A DNA stretch of 27,360 nucleotides from Phaeoceros laevis. Lineage: Eukaryota > Anthocerotophyta > Anthocerotopsida > Notothyladales. Location: positions 202,719 to 230,078 of the forward strand of contig JBNGIQ010009343.1 of assembly GCA_049999765.1 (NCBI GenBank), read 5' to 3'. Under the pieces are notes generated by a model, which searched no databases, was not told the origin of the DNA, and saw only the letters and a list, made by a program, of their open reading frames with translations. The translations under genes and the position numbers were made by a program. This document shows, piece after piece, positions 8,834-20,087 of the stretch; positions within the stretch are counted from its first letter, which is position 1, and each line of letters starts with the position of its first letter.

Positions 8834-11800
8834 ATGGGTGGCCTGTTGGAGCTGGCGCTAGAAATCTTAGTGCCTTCCTGGAGGGAGATTGATGTGTCCT
8901 TGGGCTTGGCCATCGTCATTATCGTAATTTTCAGCCTCTTTCAGCACAAATTGTCCTGGACAACTTGTCCCTCGGAAGATAGAAATGTTAGTGTAGACGC
9001 TCCTGCAAATCAAGGTGCGGGAGCAGCAAACTCTCAAGACTCAAGTGGAAATAAGGTCAGTCTAGGCAAATCTTTTGTCCATTGGTTTTCTTCTTGCTCG
9101 CTCAGTCTAAGCTGACTCTCCGAACTCTCTAATCTGCATCTTTGTTAGAATCAGTACCTCAGCCTGTCTGCCAAGGAGGTCTCTTACCATGTACAACAAG
9201 CTGCTGAACTGTTGACATCGTTGCACCAACTGCTTAGATTTCTGTCGTCTCTGTGTTTGGCCTTAATATTTTGAGATGCATAAATGTATGCAGGTTCCCA
9301 TGAAATCTGATAGTGGGAGTCCTACCATCTATTCAATAAAGGTTGGATCACAAACAAAGATTTGGTTCACAGTGTGTAGCTAGGTGAAGAGGTTCTTGAG
9401 GATATAACTGACTTTGGGAGGTACCAGCTTCTGTCTGGAGTATTGTTTGTTTAGTGCTCAAACTCGTTGCCTCGTGTTTGGAACAGCTGCAACTACTGGC
9501 TGCTAAGAACCTCATGGCTGCAAATCTGAATGGCACATCGGATCCATATGTGGTACTGACTTGTGGTTCTCAAATACGGTTCAGGTACAGCCATGAAGGA
9601 GATTGAAACTATATTGGAACCGTTTTCAGCTTAAGTTGCTTAAGTTTCTCATCCTGTGTTCTTGTAGCTCTATGGTTCCAGGATCAAGAAATCCAATGTG
9701 GGGGGAAGAGTTTGATTTCTACACAGATGAACTACCGGTCCAGGTGAAGACCCTTGTATCCTTCATGACTAGGTGTTTGTAAGTCGTGTAAGTTGGACAT
9801 GAATTCGTTTGGCTCTTCCTGGAGTGCACCGGCAAGTCAATACAGCGTCATGACTTGGGAGCTTTTGCTGATGACAGCTGAACGTCGCAATTTATGACTG
9901 GGACATATTCTGGAAGGGTACACAATTGGGATCAATGACGCTTGAAATCAAAGAGGAGTGTGAAACTGAAGCTGTATGGCACATGCTGGACAGAGCATCC
10001 GGCCAGGTGAGGGATGCTAAAGCACTTGCAGTTGTGACCTTAACTTCGCAGTCCGCACGTACAATCTAGATGTAAGCTCGCAAAGCCTCTCAATCTGGTA
10101 ACTCAAAGTTTGCTCTGTGCAGGTCTGTTTGCAAACGTGTACACGAGTCCTCCCGCCAAACTCTGCAGGGTAGATTGGTTTTTCAATCACTTCTGAACCT
10201 TTTTTTGCGTCAAGCAGGTCTACACAGCAGTCTGATGTGACTTTGTGTCTGTGCAGGGTTTTAAATGGTCTGTCAGCAACTGCCAGGAGAAGATTGTCAT
10301 TGGATAAGCCAGTTGGAACAGAGGTTCGACAAAAACCTGGGCCTCTGCAGACCATTTTCCAACTAGCTCCTGACGAGGTATGATTGCCTTGTGGACACAG
10401 AGTGTGAAGTTTCTACCTGGCAATGCCTCCTTTCACCGTTTCACTTGCTGGATTGCCACTAAACCTCAGCAAAAGCAATCCAGACAAGGAAAAACATATT
10501 CTAATATGATAAGGCTTGGTGGATTAAGTTCTGTGTTGACTGCGGCGGGCAGGTAGTGGAGCACAGCTACTCATGTGCCATGGAGAGATCCTTCTTGTAC
10601 CATGGCCGCATGTACTTATCTGCGTCGCATGTTTGTTTCCACTCAAATGTGTTTGCCAAGCAGCTGAAAGTAAGTCTGAATGTATGGTGTGTGTATTTAA
10701 TAAATGATTGTGCTGGCATTACAAAGTCTACAGTAGCGTGAAATTACAGAACGTTGGAGAAACTGTTTTGTCAGTTGCCAGGGTATTCATCCCTTTCTGT
10801 TTTTCTTGACAGGTGGTGCTTGCTTTTCAAGATGTTGAGGAGGTAGGTTCACACCTCTCTGCATTGGCTTGGTGGAGGTACGGCACACAAATTTTCTAAT
10901 CTTCATTTCTCTTTTGCTAACTTATGCCAGATCAGAAGAAGTCAACATGCTCTGATCAACCCAGCAATAACAATAGTGCTTCGAGCAGGTTCAGGAGGAG
11001 TTGGGGTGCCACCTCTTTCTAGTCCTGATGGTAAGTGCTCCTCTGGCCAATTCGTTGTATTGGTGAGTCAAAATTATTGTCGACTCTCTGGGTTATGTGT
11101 AACTCGGATACGGACTGGATTGTGACACGCTGCAGGGAGGGCCAAATACAAATTTGCATCCTTCTGGAACCGAAACCATACCCACAGAGTGTTGCTGCGG
11201 GCAGCAAAGAATTTTCAGGTTATGGAGGAGGCTGCGAAGATGGTACTGCTAGGAGAGAGTTATCGTTTTGCTTAGCAACTTTTTCTTTGATTCACATCAC
11301 TGTGTAGCAAAGCTCTTTCGTTTTGTTTCATCCTGTCTAGTTGGTAAACTCTGCAGGAAGAGCAGCAGGCTGCACTGAGGGCCCAAAATAGCTTGGCTAG
11401 GAAAATTGCGCAGTCTGGTTCTTATGTAGGACCATATCAACCGTTTATTAAAGAGAACATTCTGGTAGAAATATTTAAGGTAAGTGAGAAGACATATGGG
11501 AGTGAGGCTGCCGATGTTAGCCTGGTTTCACTACCTAGTTTTTTGTTCTCTTTGGCTTCTCACAGAACTTCGAATGTGGATCGGGTTGCATGCTTACTCT
11601 TATCACTTTCTGGGTAGCAGATAGACATGTCTTGCACCGTACAACAATTTTTCTCTGTGATTCTAAGCGATGAGTCCAAATTTACTGGACAATACCGGGC
11701 ACAACGAAAGGACACAGACTTGAAGGTGCTAGATCTGACCACCAACGGCTTTGTACAGCCATTTAACTGGTGTAATGGCTTGTACTGACCTGTTGTGGCC

Positions 11801-12646
11801 TTTTCTACCAGCTGGAGAAGTGGAATCCTTCAGAGGATTATGGTGGATTAGTGCGCAGGATCACCTTTCGGTCTATGTGTCACAGCCCCATGTGTCCTCC
11901 AGACACTGCCATGACAGAGTGGCAGCATGTTACTTTCTCCGGAGACAATCGATCTTTGGTAATTGGGAATTGCAGTACTTCAAATTGCTGGCTGCCAAGT
12001 GCTTCTCTCTGAAGCACAAAAGTAGTCCATGGAAGCAAGGAGCTGGAATTGTGATTCTGCCTGACGTGTTTTAGTGACATCCTTTGTAATGTGTTGCAGG
12101 TATTCGAATCTGTGCAGCAAGCACACGATGTGCCCTTCGGTTCCTACTTCGAGGTGAGCATCCACATGTCTTTTTTAGCAGCGAAGTCCTATCCAACTTA
12201 ATTAACTGGTTCCTCTGGTCCAAATATCTCCAGGTGCACGCGAAGTGGGTCGCGCAGAAGGCTTCTGAGACGAGTTGTACAATAGCGGTCAAAGTAGGTT
12301 AGTAATTTTCACTTGTATTAAGACCTGGTCGTTGTGACAAGTGCATCTCTTACGCTTCTCTTGCATTAACTTGCAATTGGCAGGCACGCATATCAAGAAG
12401 TGGAATGTATTCAATGTAATGCAGTCAAAGATAAAGAGCGGAACTGAGAAAGAGGTCCGAATGTTTTCATCCTCTCTGATTTGTTTTTGGTCAACCGCAG
12501 TATCTGATATTGACACAGATATCTTTATCTTCTTCTGTTTTGTGCAGTACAAGGTGGATGCAGGATTAATTATGGAACTGGCACGAAAGTTTCTTGAAAC
12601 CGCGAAAACATATGATGTCCTCGTAGCAGATAGTGCACATCCATAG
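8834..12646 (+). CDS. BAGP1-like membrane-anchored C2-GRAM-VASt protein
   Basis: Matches the plant BAG-associating GRAM protein 1 family; that family is known to bind a BAG co-chaperone and act in defence. There are eighteen exons: 8834-9055, 9149-9178, 9487-9584, 9668-9743, 9878-10006, 10123-10169, 10257-10377, 10553-10669, 10813-10842, 10931-11030, 11136-11242, 11357-11479, 11621-11725, 11812-11958, 12100-12153, 12234-12297, 12384-12454 and 12548-12646. All are in phase and give 579 aa, close to the Arabidopsis length. Residues 1-40 hold [11 protein letters not shown] and one membrane span ([14 protein letters not shown]). A C2 domain (about 85-190) follows: [42 protein letters not shown]. 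The GRAM domain (about 240-350) has [20 protein letters not shown] and [12 protein letters not shown]. The VASt domain (about 400-560) has [20 protein letters not shown] and [14 protein letters not shown]. VASt domains are related to sterol-transfer folds, so a role in lipid binding at a membrane is inferred. The start fits the family's N-terminal LVPSW motif. Confidence 0.93.
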
Positions 12647-13323
12647 GCCGTTTCCCAAATGCACCTGCGCAGGTTGAATTGTCTCACTGTACTTTGTCTG
12701 GGGAATGAATGGCAAAACAGGTGCGTTTCACATGAATACATAAATGGCGTTCCGAAAATGCATGTTAAAAATTTGTAGCAACCACGCCTATTTGCAGCCT
12801 TGCAGACTATTTGCAATTCTCGTACAGGACAAAATGCACAGCCCTGATGTACAATTTTAGTTTCCCACGGTCCCACCATCAGGAACGTGCATTCTCTCCG
12901 GTACAAGGTGAGGAGGGCTCAATAGCATAATCCGAGTCACGGCGAAAGAGAATCGGACTGGCCTGATTTCGGACTGAGCCATAGTACAGTGAGGCCCTTC
13001 ATACCCGGCCACAAGCTCGCTTGCCTCATTAGGAACGCCTTTCGTTATGAGTTTTCCTTCAGTGCTCACACAATGTGATGCGTCCCGGCCACCGTTGTCT
13101 GTTAAAAGGAACCCGGGAGCACCACGTTATGCATTACAGCTACCTTTGCCTTGGGCCTCGAGGCTCTTGGTAACATGCTTATGCGCGGAGATATTGATAC
13201 ATGCCTGGATCTTGGCCAGTCACCCGACTTGTGTCAATCGTGCGAGGGCCTTCATCTCCAGTCCACAGAAGTTGCCTACACTGCACAAGCGACACTACTA
13301 GGAACACCATGTTGAAGGTAGAC
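12647..13323. other. Tail-to-tail intergenic region
   Basis: This lies between the stop codons of the BAGP1-like gene (plus) and the PPR gene (minus), so it should contain both 3' untranslated regions and polyadenylation signals. No gene is supported. The long minus-strand frame 12289-12906 runs antisense through the last two BAGP1-like exons and resembles no family. Confidence 0.65.
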
Positions 13324-16203
13324 CTATGTGTTGATTGCATCCAGAAGATCGCTGTAGCTGGCCACATCCTTGTGCTCATCAGCTTGCCTGATTTCGTCAA
13401 GGTAACGACGAGCCTCTGACCAGCGCTCAGCCCTTCCAAGAACATGTATCAGTGCACTATATGTCACCAGAGTTGGTTGAATCCCTTGGGCCTTCATGTA
13501 CTCAAAGACTCTAAGAGCCGATTCAACATCTCCCGCCTTCCCATGAGCATGAACTAAAGACGTGTAGGTGAACACATCTGCAGTCAGACCTTGATCTTCC
13601 ATCTCATAACAGAATTTCCACGCCTCGTCCAAGAAGCCAGCTTGAGCCAGCTTATCTATGAGGGTGTTGTACGTGACTATATTTGGAACGACGTGTTGCG
13701 CCTTCATCTGATCGAAAAGCCTGCGGACTTCAACCACATTGCCTGCCTTTCCATACAATCCTATCAGAGAGTTGTAGGAGACGACATCCCGACTCAGTCC
13801 TTGCTCTTCCATTGCCGTCACCAACTCTTGCACTTCGTATGTGCCCAAGCGACTATTGCTGATCGCATCAATAAGAGAATTGTATGTCACCACAGTCGGA
13901 GTAAGGCTCAATGCCTTCATTTCCTGGAACATACTGAAAGCTTGATCAATCCGACCTGCTTTCCCCAATCCATCAATCAAAGTATTATACAAAACTACAT
14001 CTAATTCAGAACGCCTCGCTTTCATCTGGTCGAAGAGGTAAAGAGCCTCGTCAAGTTTCCGAGCTCTGAGCAACCCGTTGATGAGGGTGCTGTACAGATA
14101 TGGATCTGGTGGATGCCCTTTCAGCTCATATTCTGCGAAAATTCTCTTGGCTTGGCTCAGCTTCCCCATCTTGCAAAACCCATGGATCAAAGTGGTGTAG
14201 CTCACTGCATCAGGTTGACAACCATTCCTCTCCATTTCCCTGAGAAGATCCAGAGCCTCATCCACCTTCTGCGCTTTACAAAGTCCGTTCATGAGAGAAG
14301 TGTACACGATAGCATCAGGAGTAACACCGCGGTCCTGCATTTCCCTATAAATCCTAAATGCTTCGTCCGCCATACCTGCCTTCCCGAACCCATCTACGAG
14401 AACGCTATAGGTGATCACATCTGGTGTAAGACCCTGAAGTTTCATCTCATCAACCATTTTTTGGGCTTCCAGAATTCGTCCACATTTGGAGAGTCCCATC
14501 ATAAGAGAGGTGTAGATTGCCTGGTCAGGTTGAACACTTTGTCTCTTCATATCCTCAAATAGCTTGAAGGATTCATCGACCTGGCCCCTCTTACCTAGCT
14601 CATTCATAAGCATGTGATAGATGAAAGAGTTTGGGACAAAGTTGTCAACCTTCATCTGTTCAAAGAGCTCCAAGGCACGGTCTAGTTGAGAGCTGTGCAA
14701 AGATTGTATCAACAGGACATAGCTTGAAAACATTGGACGGACTTGCTGTGCTTGCATATCCTGAATGGTAGAGCATGCACCGTCTACATTACCTGCACGT
14801 AGAAACCCCTCAATAAGGGCTGCATATGCCCATGAGGCGGGGACATGACCTCGCTCCTTCATTTCCTTGACCAATTGGCAGGCCTCGTCCAATCGCCCCT
14901 CTTTGCTGCAGCCACGGACAAGGGCATTGAAGGCGTGCACGTCTGGTACAAACTTCCTTTCCAACATCTCCTTGTAGACACCCATAGCAGCTTCGAACAT
15001 CTTCCCCCTCGACAGAATAACAATGAGACACCTAAACGTCTTGGCATCCGGGATGCAATCAATCTCCTTCATATAGTTGAAAACTCGCAGCGCTCCTTCT
15101 GGAATCCGGGCCACACTGTAGCTCACCATCAAGGTTATGAAAATGAGACGGTTACCAGAACATCCGTCGATGCGCATATTTTCAAACAAGGACCACGCAG
15201 CATCGAACTCCTTGGCCATCCCCAAAATCTTCATCATTTTACTGTAGGTAAATTCATTCTGGGAATAGCCCTTCTGCCGTCCTGCCCATTTGAAGAAACG
15301 CAAGGCAACGTCCGGGTCGCTTAGTTGCTGGAGCACTTCAACAACCTGATACTCGTCCACCTTGAATTTCAGGCCCCGAAGTTCAGTCTCTGTGTTGTCC
15401 CTCCAACCTTCACCCAGAATATCCAGCAACTTCTGACGCCGTCGGTCTCCTGCACTTCCGGTGCTGTCCAGCATTGCTCTGAATTTTCGCGTTCCACTCT
15501 CGTTTCGCTCCGCACTCTTCGTGCCAGTTACAGGTACTAAGCCATCCAGGGTTGCTGCAGAAATGGTGTCCAGCTCCACCAGACCAGAAGTAGAAGTCTC
15601 TTCGTCGGAGCTGCCACCTCCCACACGTTCCCCCTCCACTTCATCCCAGCGATCAACTGGCACCCTTTCTCTAGAATCCAATGAACTAGCGCTCGAACCA
15701 TCGGCCCTTCCAGGTGCTGCTGTGCTCCCATTCAGCTCCAGAGAACCACCAGAGTCATTGCCAGTGCCTCTCACACCTTGAGCTGCCTCAGAGCGAGCTT
15801 CACTCGCTGTTGCAGGTGTATCCCATTCAGAAGACCCAAGCTCACGACTCTCCCGAGCTTCAAAATTTTGTGGCGGAGCATCCAAACCGGCAGCTGCAGC
15901 AGGATGGAATCTATCCTGCTCCACGCCCACATTCGAGAAGGCTGCCTGCTCCGAAGCCACATCCGCAACCCCAGCGGTGCTGCTGTCCGCTGAAGGCTGA
16001 CCCCCAGCCCTGGTCAAATCTCCAGCTCCTAGCCTCCTACCATCAGACCGCAGAAGGCATTGCAGCTGATTCTTCGACGCCGGATGCAATGCCGTCTTAC
16101 CAAATCCCCGCCTAGTGTGCCTTGATGCAGCCAAGCTGCTGCCTACCATGCATCCCAGTACAACACAAGTTCCCTCAGCTGCAGCTAGGATACAAAGCTC
16201 CAT
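13324..16203 (-). CDS. P-class pentatricopeptide repeat protein, probably organelle-targeted
   Basis: An intronless gene of 959 aa. It encodes an RNA-binding helical-repeat protein of the type that stabilises, processes or activates organelle transcripts. Residues 1 to about 35 are short of acidic residues (MELCILAAAEGTCVVLGCMV, then RHTRRGFGK), compatible with a plastid or mitochondrial transit peptide. About 40-300 is low-complexity Ser/Glu/Gly/Ala and probably disordered. From about 310 to the end I count 18 PPR motifs, almost all 35 residues (the sixth has 34, the fourteenth 36), plus a partial nineteenth. Typical units are DVVLYNTLIDGLGKAGRIDQ and NIVTYNTLIDKLAQAGFLDE. There is no E, DYW or SMR domain, so it is not an obvious editing factor or nuclease. 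It runs convergent with the BAGP1-like gene and in tandem with the ATG27-like gene, whose stop is about 400 bases upstream. The orthologue and target are unknown. Confidence 0.95.
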   Translation of the reverse strand: MELCILAAAEGTCVVLGCMVGSSLAASRHTRRGFGKTALHPASKNQLQCLLRSDGRRLGAGDLTRAGGQPSADSSTAGVADVASEQAAFSNVGVEQDRFHPAAAAGLDAPPQNFEARESRELGSSEWDTPATASEARSEAAQGVRGTGNDSGGSLELNGSTAAPGRADGSSASSLDSRERVPVDRWDEVEGERVGGGSSDEETSTSGLVELDTISAATLDGLVPVTGTKSAERNESGTRKFRAMLDSTGSAGDRRRQKLLDILGEGWRDNTETELRGLKFKVDEYQVVEVLQQLSDPDVALRFFKWAGRQKGYSQNEFTYSKMMKILGMAKEFDAAWSLFENMRIDGCSGNRLIFITLMVSYSVARIPEGALRVFNYMKEIDCIPDAKTFRCLIVILSRGKMFEAAMGVYKEMLERKFVPDVHAFNALVRGCSKEGRLDEACQLVKEMKERGHVPASWAYAALIEGFLRAGNVDGACSTIQDMQAQQVRPMFSSYVLLIQSLHSSQLDRALELFEQMKVDNFVPNSFIYHMLMNELGKRGQVDESFKLFEDMKRQSVQPDQAIYTSLMMGLSKCGRILEAQKMVDEMKLQGLTPDVITYSVLVDGFGKAGMADEAFRIYREMQDRGVTPDAIVYTSLMNGLCKAQKVDEALDLLREMERNGCQPDAVSYTTLIHGFCKMGKLSQAKRIFAEYELKGHPPDPYLYSTLINGLLRARKLDEALYLFDQMKARRSELDVVLYNTLIDGLGKAGRIDQAFSMFQEMKALSLTPTVVTYNSLIDAISNSRLGTYEVQELVTAMEEQGLSRDVVSYNSLIGLYGKAGNVVEVRRLFDQMKAQHVVPNIVTYNTLIDKLAQAGFLDEAWKFCYEMEDQGLTADVFTYTSLVHAHGKAGDVESALRVFEYMKAQGIQPTLVTYSALIHVLGRAERWSEARRYLDEIRQADEHKDVASYSDLLDAINT

Positions 16204-16600
16204 GGCAGACGGCAGTCACTCACGCCCGCCCACAGTTGCTCCCGGACCAAACGTGCTCAAGGCGAGGCCACATCTACCCCATCATTGAGCTGCATCACCG
16301 ATACTCTTGCATTCCCAGCTCCCCGACTGAGAATGCCTCATCAAGAGTCATCTTGTCAGGATCCGTCAGTCGGTAGCAATGCGAGTTCTCGCGGAGGTAT
16401 CGCGTTGGTGCTGGAAATAGGACCGGGCGGCCTAACCGCGGCAAGTGCGTCGCCCGTCGGGCACCGCGCGTCGGAAGCGGACGAGGCTTTTCTGGCGCCA
16501 AAGAACCAGCACCGTGGCGAGCCCTTGGCTGCACACTTCATGATTTCTGTGAGGCTTTTATTCCCAGATTAATATACTGTAGGACACGAACAAACATCAA
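16204..16600. other. Intergenic: PPR promoter / ATG27-like 3' region
   Basis: About 400 bases lie between the stop of the upstream minus-strand gene and the PPR start codon. The PPR promoter and leader must lie here and may overlap the 3' untranslated region of the ATG27-like gene. I see no recognisable gene; the overlapping short frames on both strands are unconvincing. Confidence 0.6.
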
Positions 16601-19422
16601 TCACACGGATCCGTAATTGCTATCTGGTGATCTAGGGAAGGCTCGACTTGACGACGCGGGACGATCTCGAGTTAGCGCCGTTGCCTCTTCGGCTCTTTCG
16701 TAGCCTTCACTCTTGTCTCTGCTTACCTGCCATGAAACGAGTAGCAGCCATGAGGGAACACCGACACCGTAATTAAAGACAGCGTAAGAAAACGTTCACA
16801 AAATAGGGCACTTACAAAATCAAGACAATTGGCAAGGGACTGGACACCCGGGAGAGCCTCCAAGCCATGCTGCCAGCAATCGAGAAGGATGTCAGGATGA
16901 GGGTTGCAAGTACGTAGAGAAAAGCAATAGTTCTGTCTTTCGCAATCAAACATGCTTAATAATAACAGCACAGGATCAGACCTTGTTTTCAACTCTGGTA
17001 TTGTAGCAGAAACCACCACAACAACAAGCAAACGTCAACAGAAAGAAGCTGCACAATATCCACAGCGATTGCTCAGTCAGTTGCCAAACAATCTGCAGGG
17101 TCTACTAAGGTCGTTCGGTGCTACTTACAAGAATGAGAGCACACCAAAAGTTGTCCAGCCTGAAGAGCCAGCGTTTTTGGTAACCTGCTTATATTCTGGT
17201 GATGGGGATATCCATTCAGAAACAAGTGGAATTGTAATTGGTTCATAAGCAGGAAACGTGGTAAGGGAAGTGGAGCTTACGGCATGTCTTGCCCAGACTG
17301 AAGACAACCGGATCATAGTCCTTCACCGGAATGCTTATATTCACCACGAAGGGTCCAACTTGTGCTGTACTGCCTGCAGTGGACAACCAAGTGAGGTGTC
17401 CGTATAACCGCAACAAAAAGAATGTACTGCCAGAGCACCTTGAAATTAAGGAAACGAGAAAAAGTAACTCACACTGCCACTGCACTTCCAATATACTGGG
17501 TGACTCCGTTGTTGGAGCCACGCCATCAGCTGCAGAACCTGACAGGGCGACATCAAGTCCTTTCTCTGGAGATACCTGTAAATCCGACATCACACATGGT
17601 TCATTTCGAACATGATTCGACAGACAAACATAGTTCTTGAAATGGAAGGAGTTTCAAAATTACATATGCTCACCACAAATGTTGGTCTCCCGACATGACT
17701 TGAAAATTCACTTTTGGCTGTTAGATACAGATATGTCCGTAACTGCTCTGTTCCAAAACTACAACAATGATCCAACCAGGAACCCATCACAACCGCGATT
17801 TGCGCATTTGACCCATTACAGCAACATCAACCTCGAGATCTGACATTGATTGATGCGTTAAGCTATCAAGTACCTGTAGTCAGTCTGAAACCTGTCAAAT
17901 CCCCACTGTGTAATGCCATTCTCCACCTACAGTGTGAGTAGACCATGAGGCATAGAGAACAGCACTTCAGCGCCATGCTTTTACTTTAAGAAAAGGGTGC
18001 TGCAGCAAGAAACCAAGAGTTTATTTAGCTAAGACCAAATTTTAAGCTTATGTTACTGGATGTACCACTTCCTTCCCCCTTGGATTGAAACCGACTGTGA
18101 AACCACTGAAGACACGGGGTCCGGGTGTGGCGCAGGATATGGCAACAACTGCACTTATCCTGCATCCAGAAGCACAATTGCTAATTTGGAAACTATTGAT
18201 GCATCAAACTTGTCAAGACGATGAAACTGAGCAAGAACAATAACTTACGTGCATTTGGAGGAGTCGGTCGTTACACTGCAAATGCAGCCAAACGAATCTG
18301 CACTTGACAATATGTAGTAAGGAGGTCTTATTAAAGGGAAATTTGTCATACAAGCTTGGTCAGACTAAATGCATCGTTCGGCTCAGTCTTATTGAAAATG
18401 TTTCCTCTCACCTCGGCAAGCAATTGTCCCTGGACAACTTCCGCAAATGAACGACACCTGTCACAGGTTCATCTGTCAACCTTCTATCCCTGAAAAGCTA
18501 ACTCCAGACTTGTCTCAGCTATCAGAAAAGAACATCAACAAGCAGTTGCTGCAACTACCTCAGTGGACCGACCACTCATGTCAAAACCGTGCTTTTCACA
18601 ACCATTCAGGTCACCATGTTGATATGCCTGCGAATCGAGTCAAAGGTATGCAAAGCAGCATCAATACCTCATAGCACACCATCAAGTAAGAAGTCTGACG
18701 TGGCTATTCAACTCAGCAGATCTCCTGATGTCATTACACATACACCCTAACATCGGTGAATTCTCGAATACTCACTCACTTGGACAAAATCAGCTGAACT
18801 GCTAGGACTTGGAAGGAAAGTTGATAGTCGGCCATAGTTCACATAGGCCTGCAAAATGTTCAAACACGATCTCAAGCCACCAGAAATGCAGACCAGGAAG
18901 CATAAAGACTGAAGCACGAAGCAGATGTCTGCTCTAGCGGATCTACCCTGCAGCGATACGTATTTTAAGATGTGCAGCTGGGCACAAGCAACAATTCAGA
19001 CTTACCAAATCAGTCGTCCTTCTTTGGAAGTCTTTGCAGAAACGAAGAAGGTAAGTTGCACCCTGTAAGTGAAAATGGGGGATGGTAGCACCACTTTTGG
19101 TTCAGACAAGCAAACGAAGCATACGTGTATGATGAGAAGAAAACAGATGTTAACTTGTGGCACAGAGCCAACTTGGAGGATCACACTCATACCTCTTGTG
19201 CATACTCAAACTCCTTCCCAATCCAGCTAGTCTGGACTCTGAGTCAAGGAAGAGTTTGCAAGACATACTTCCTTTCTGGACGTACAAGACAGAGTTATGA
19301 AGGATACAAAGTCATGCAGGTGGCTGTCCTTGTCTAGCGCATAGCAATTAGATGGCGGTGAGCTGAAACCTGTTACCACCCATGCTGAGGCCACAAGCAC
19401 GAGGACTGCAACCAACCATTTC
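16601..19422 (-). CDS. ATG27/MRH-like type I membrane protein (5' exon not resolved)
   Basis: A secretory-pathway receptor-like protein of a plant family related to ATG27 and mannose-6-phosphate-receptor-homology proteins. Exons, high to low: 19422-19269, 19062-19006, 18848-18780, 18627-18559, 18457-18412, 18297-18249, 18159-18066, 17926-17874, 17758-17674, 17575-17473, 17373-17281, 17195-17129, 17048-16982, 16869-16816 and 16726-16601. All junctions are GT-AG and in phase, giving about 394 residues. It starts with a signal sequence (KWLVAVLVLVASAWVVTG). The Cys-rich lumenal part includes LLRFCKDFQ, HGDLNGCEKHGFD, FICGSCPGTIACRG and FGCICSVTTDSSKC. A beta-rich lumenal part follows (WGFDRFQTDYSFGTEQL, ISIPVKDYDPVVFSLGKTC). 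Then come a membrane span (GWTTFGVLSFFFLLTF), a CCCGGFCYNTR stop-transfer and a cytosolic tail with HGLEALPG. No in-frame ATG precedes the signal sequence, so a start exon upstream is missing. Family assignment rests on remembered plant homologues with the same tail motifs. Confidence 0.8.
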
Positions 19423-19958
19423 CTTCAGCTCAGGTCAGATAAGAGGACTAAAGCTGACTTGGACAAGATTGTTGCCTCACTCAGAAGACATTTTACCAGC
19501 ATAAAATTTCCTCCAGCCCCCTTTTTTGTAAAACATGGCCAATCACTTTTGTGGGCCAGTCAAACTTCGGAAATTTGGTTTCCGGAACCTGACATCTGAT
19601 TAATCCAGCGAAGTTTACGTCAGACGCCAAACCTGTCATGCCTAGCAACATTGTGAAACATCTGCCTTGTACAAGGCAAAAGTATGTTGCACGAATCCTT
19701 TCAATCTACGCTAAAGTAAGAATGAAACAATTTGAACGCTGCAAACGTTGCTTCTTTTGAAGATGAGCTAAGAAAATGAATGCGAAGTCACACAAAAACA
19801 ATTGCTTGCTCCATTATTCCATCAGCCGCAGATTCATCTACTGGTGGGGCGACAATGCAGGAGGAGGAGCTCTCTTAGAACGAGCTCTGTCTTCTCAGGT
19901 AGCAAATACAGACATTACATCCCATCTTTATCATATCTGGCAAGAGTGCGGCCATTAC

Positions 19959-20087
19959 CAAGCTTGTTTCCCCGAAGGATTCTTCAAGCTCTGGAATACT
20001 TTGCAGCACTGCAGATGTCGGACAGCAGAGCGGAGGAAGTGCTCGCTCGATAGTAACGTCAGCTGCCTCGGTGGAAATCCAACTCAT
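19959..20087 (-). CDS. Possible first exon or short ORF, 43 aa, unassigned
   Basis: An ATG at 20087 opens 43 codons (MSWISTEAADVTIERALPPL at the start) that end at a good donor-like site (TTG followed by GTAATG at 19958). It lies upstream of, and in the same direction as, the ATG27-like gene, so it could be that gene's first exon. However, it ends in phase 0 while the signal-sequence exon needs phase 2 (from 19422) or phase 1 (from 19405). A further small exon would be required, or this is a leader ORF or chance frame. I recognise no domain. Confidence 0.25.

Noticed and set aside
12289-12906. 205-residue minus-strand frame antisense to the end of the BAGP1-like gene
   Set aside because: It covers the last two BAGP1-like exons, whose plus-strand frame is clearly conserved, and the antisense protein has no family features.
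13591-15324. Several plus-strand frames of 130-160 codons opposite the PPR gene
   Set aside because: They are antisense shadows produced by the regular codon pattern of the PPR repeats, which are convincingly coding on the minus strand.
16869-16960. Hydrophobic frame around TIAFLYVLATLILTSFS as the membrane span of the ATG27-like protein
   Set aside because: It ends at a stop and breaks the conserved tail. The exon at 17048-16982 gives FFLLTF then CCCGGFCYNTR and leads in phase into HGLEALPG, matching the family.
19470-19660. Minus-strand frame with VPETKFPKFDWPTKVIGH as a possible first exon of the ATG27-like gene
   Set aside because: Its donor (GTAAAA at about 19498) would fit the phase of the signal-sequence exon, but the peptide would put about 50 unrelated residues before a signal sequence, and nothing in the family supports it.
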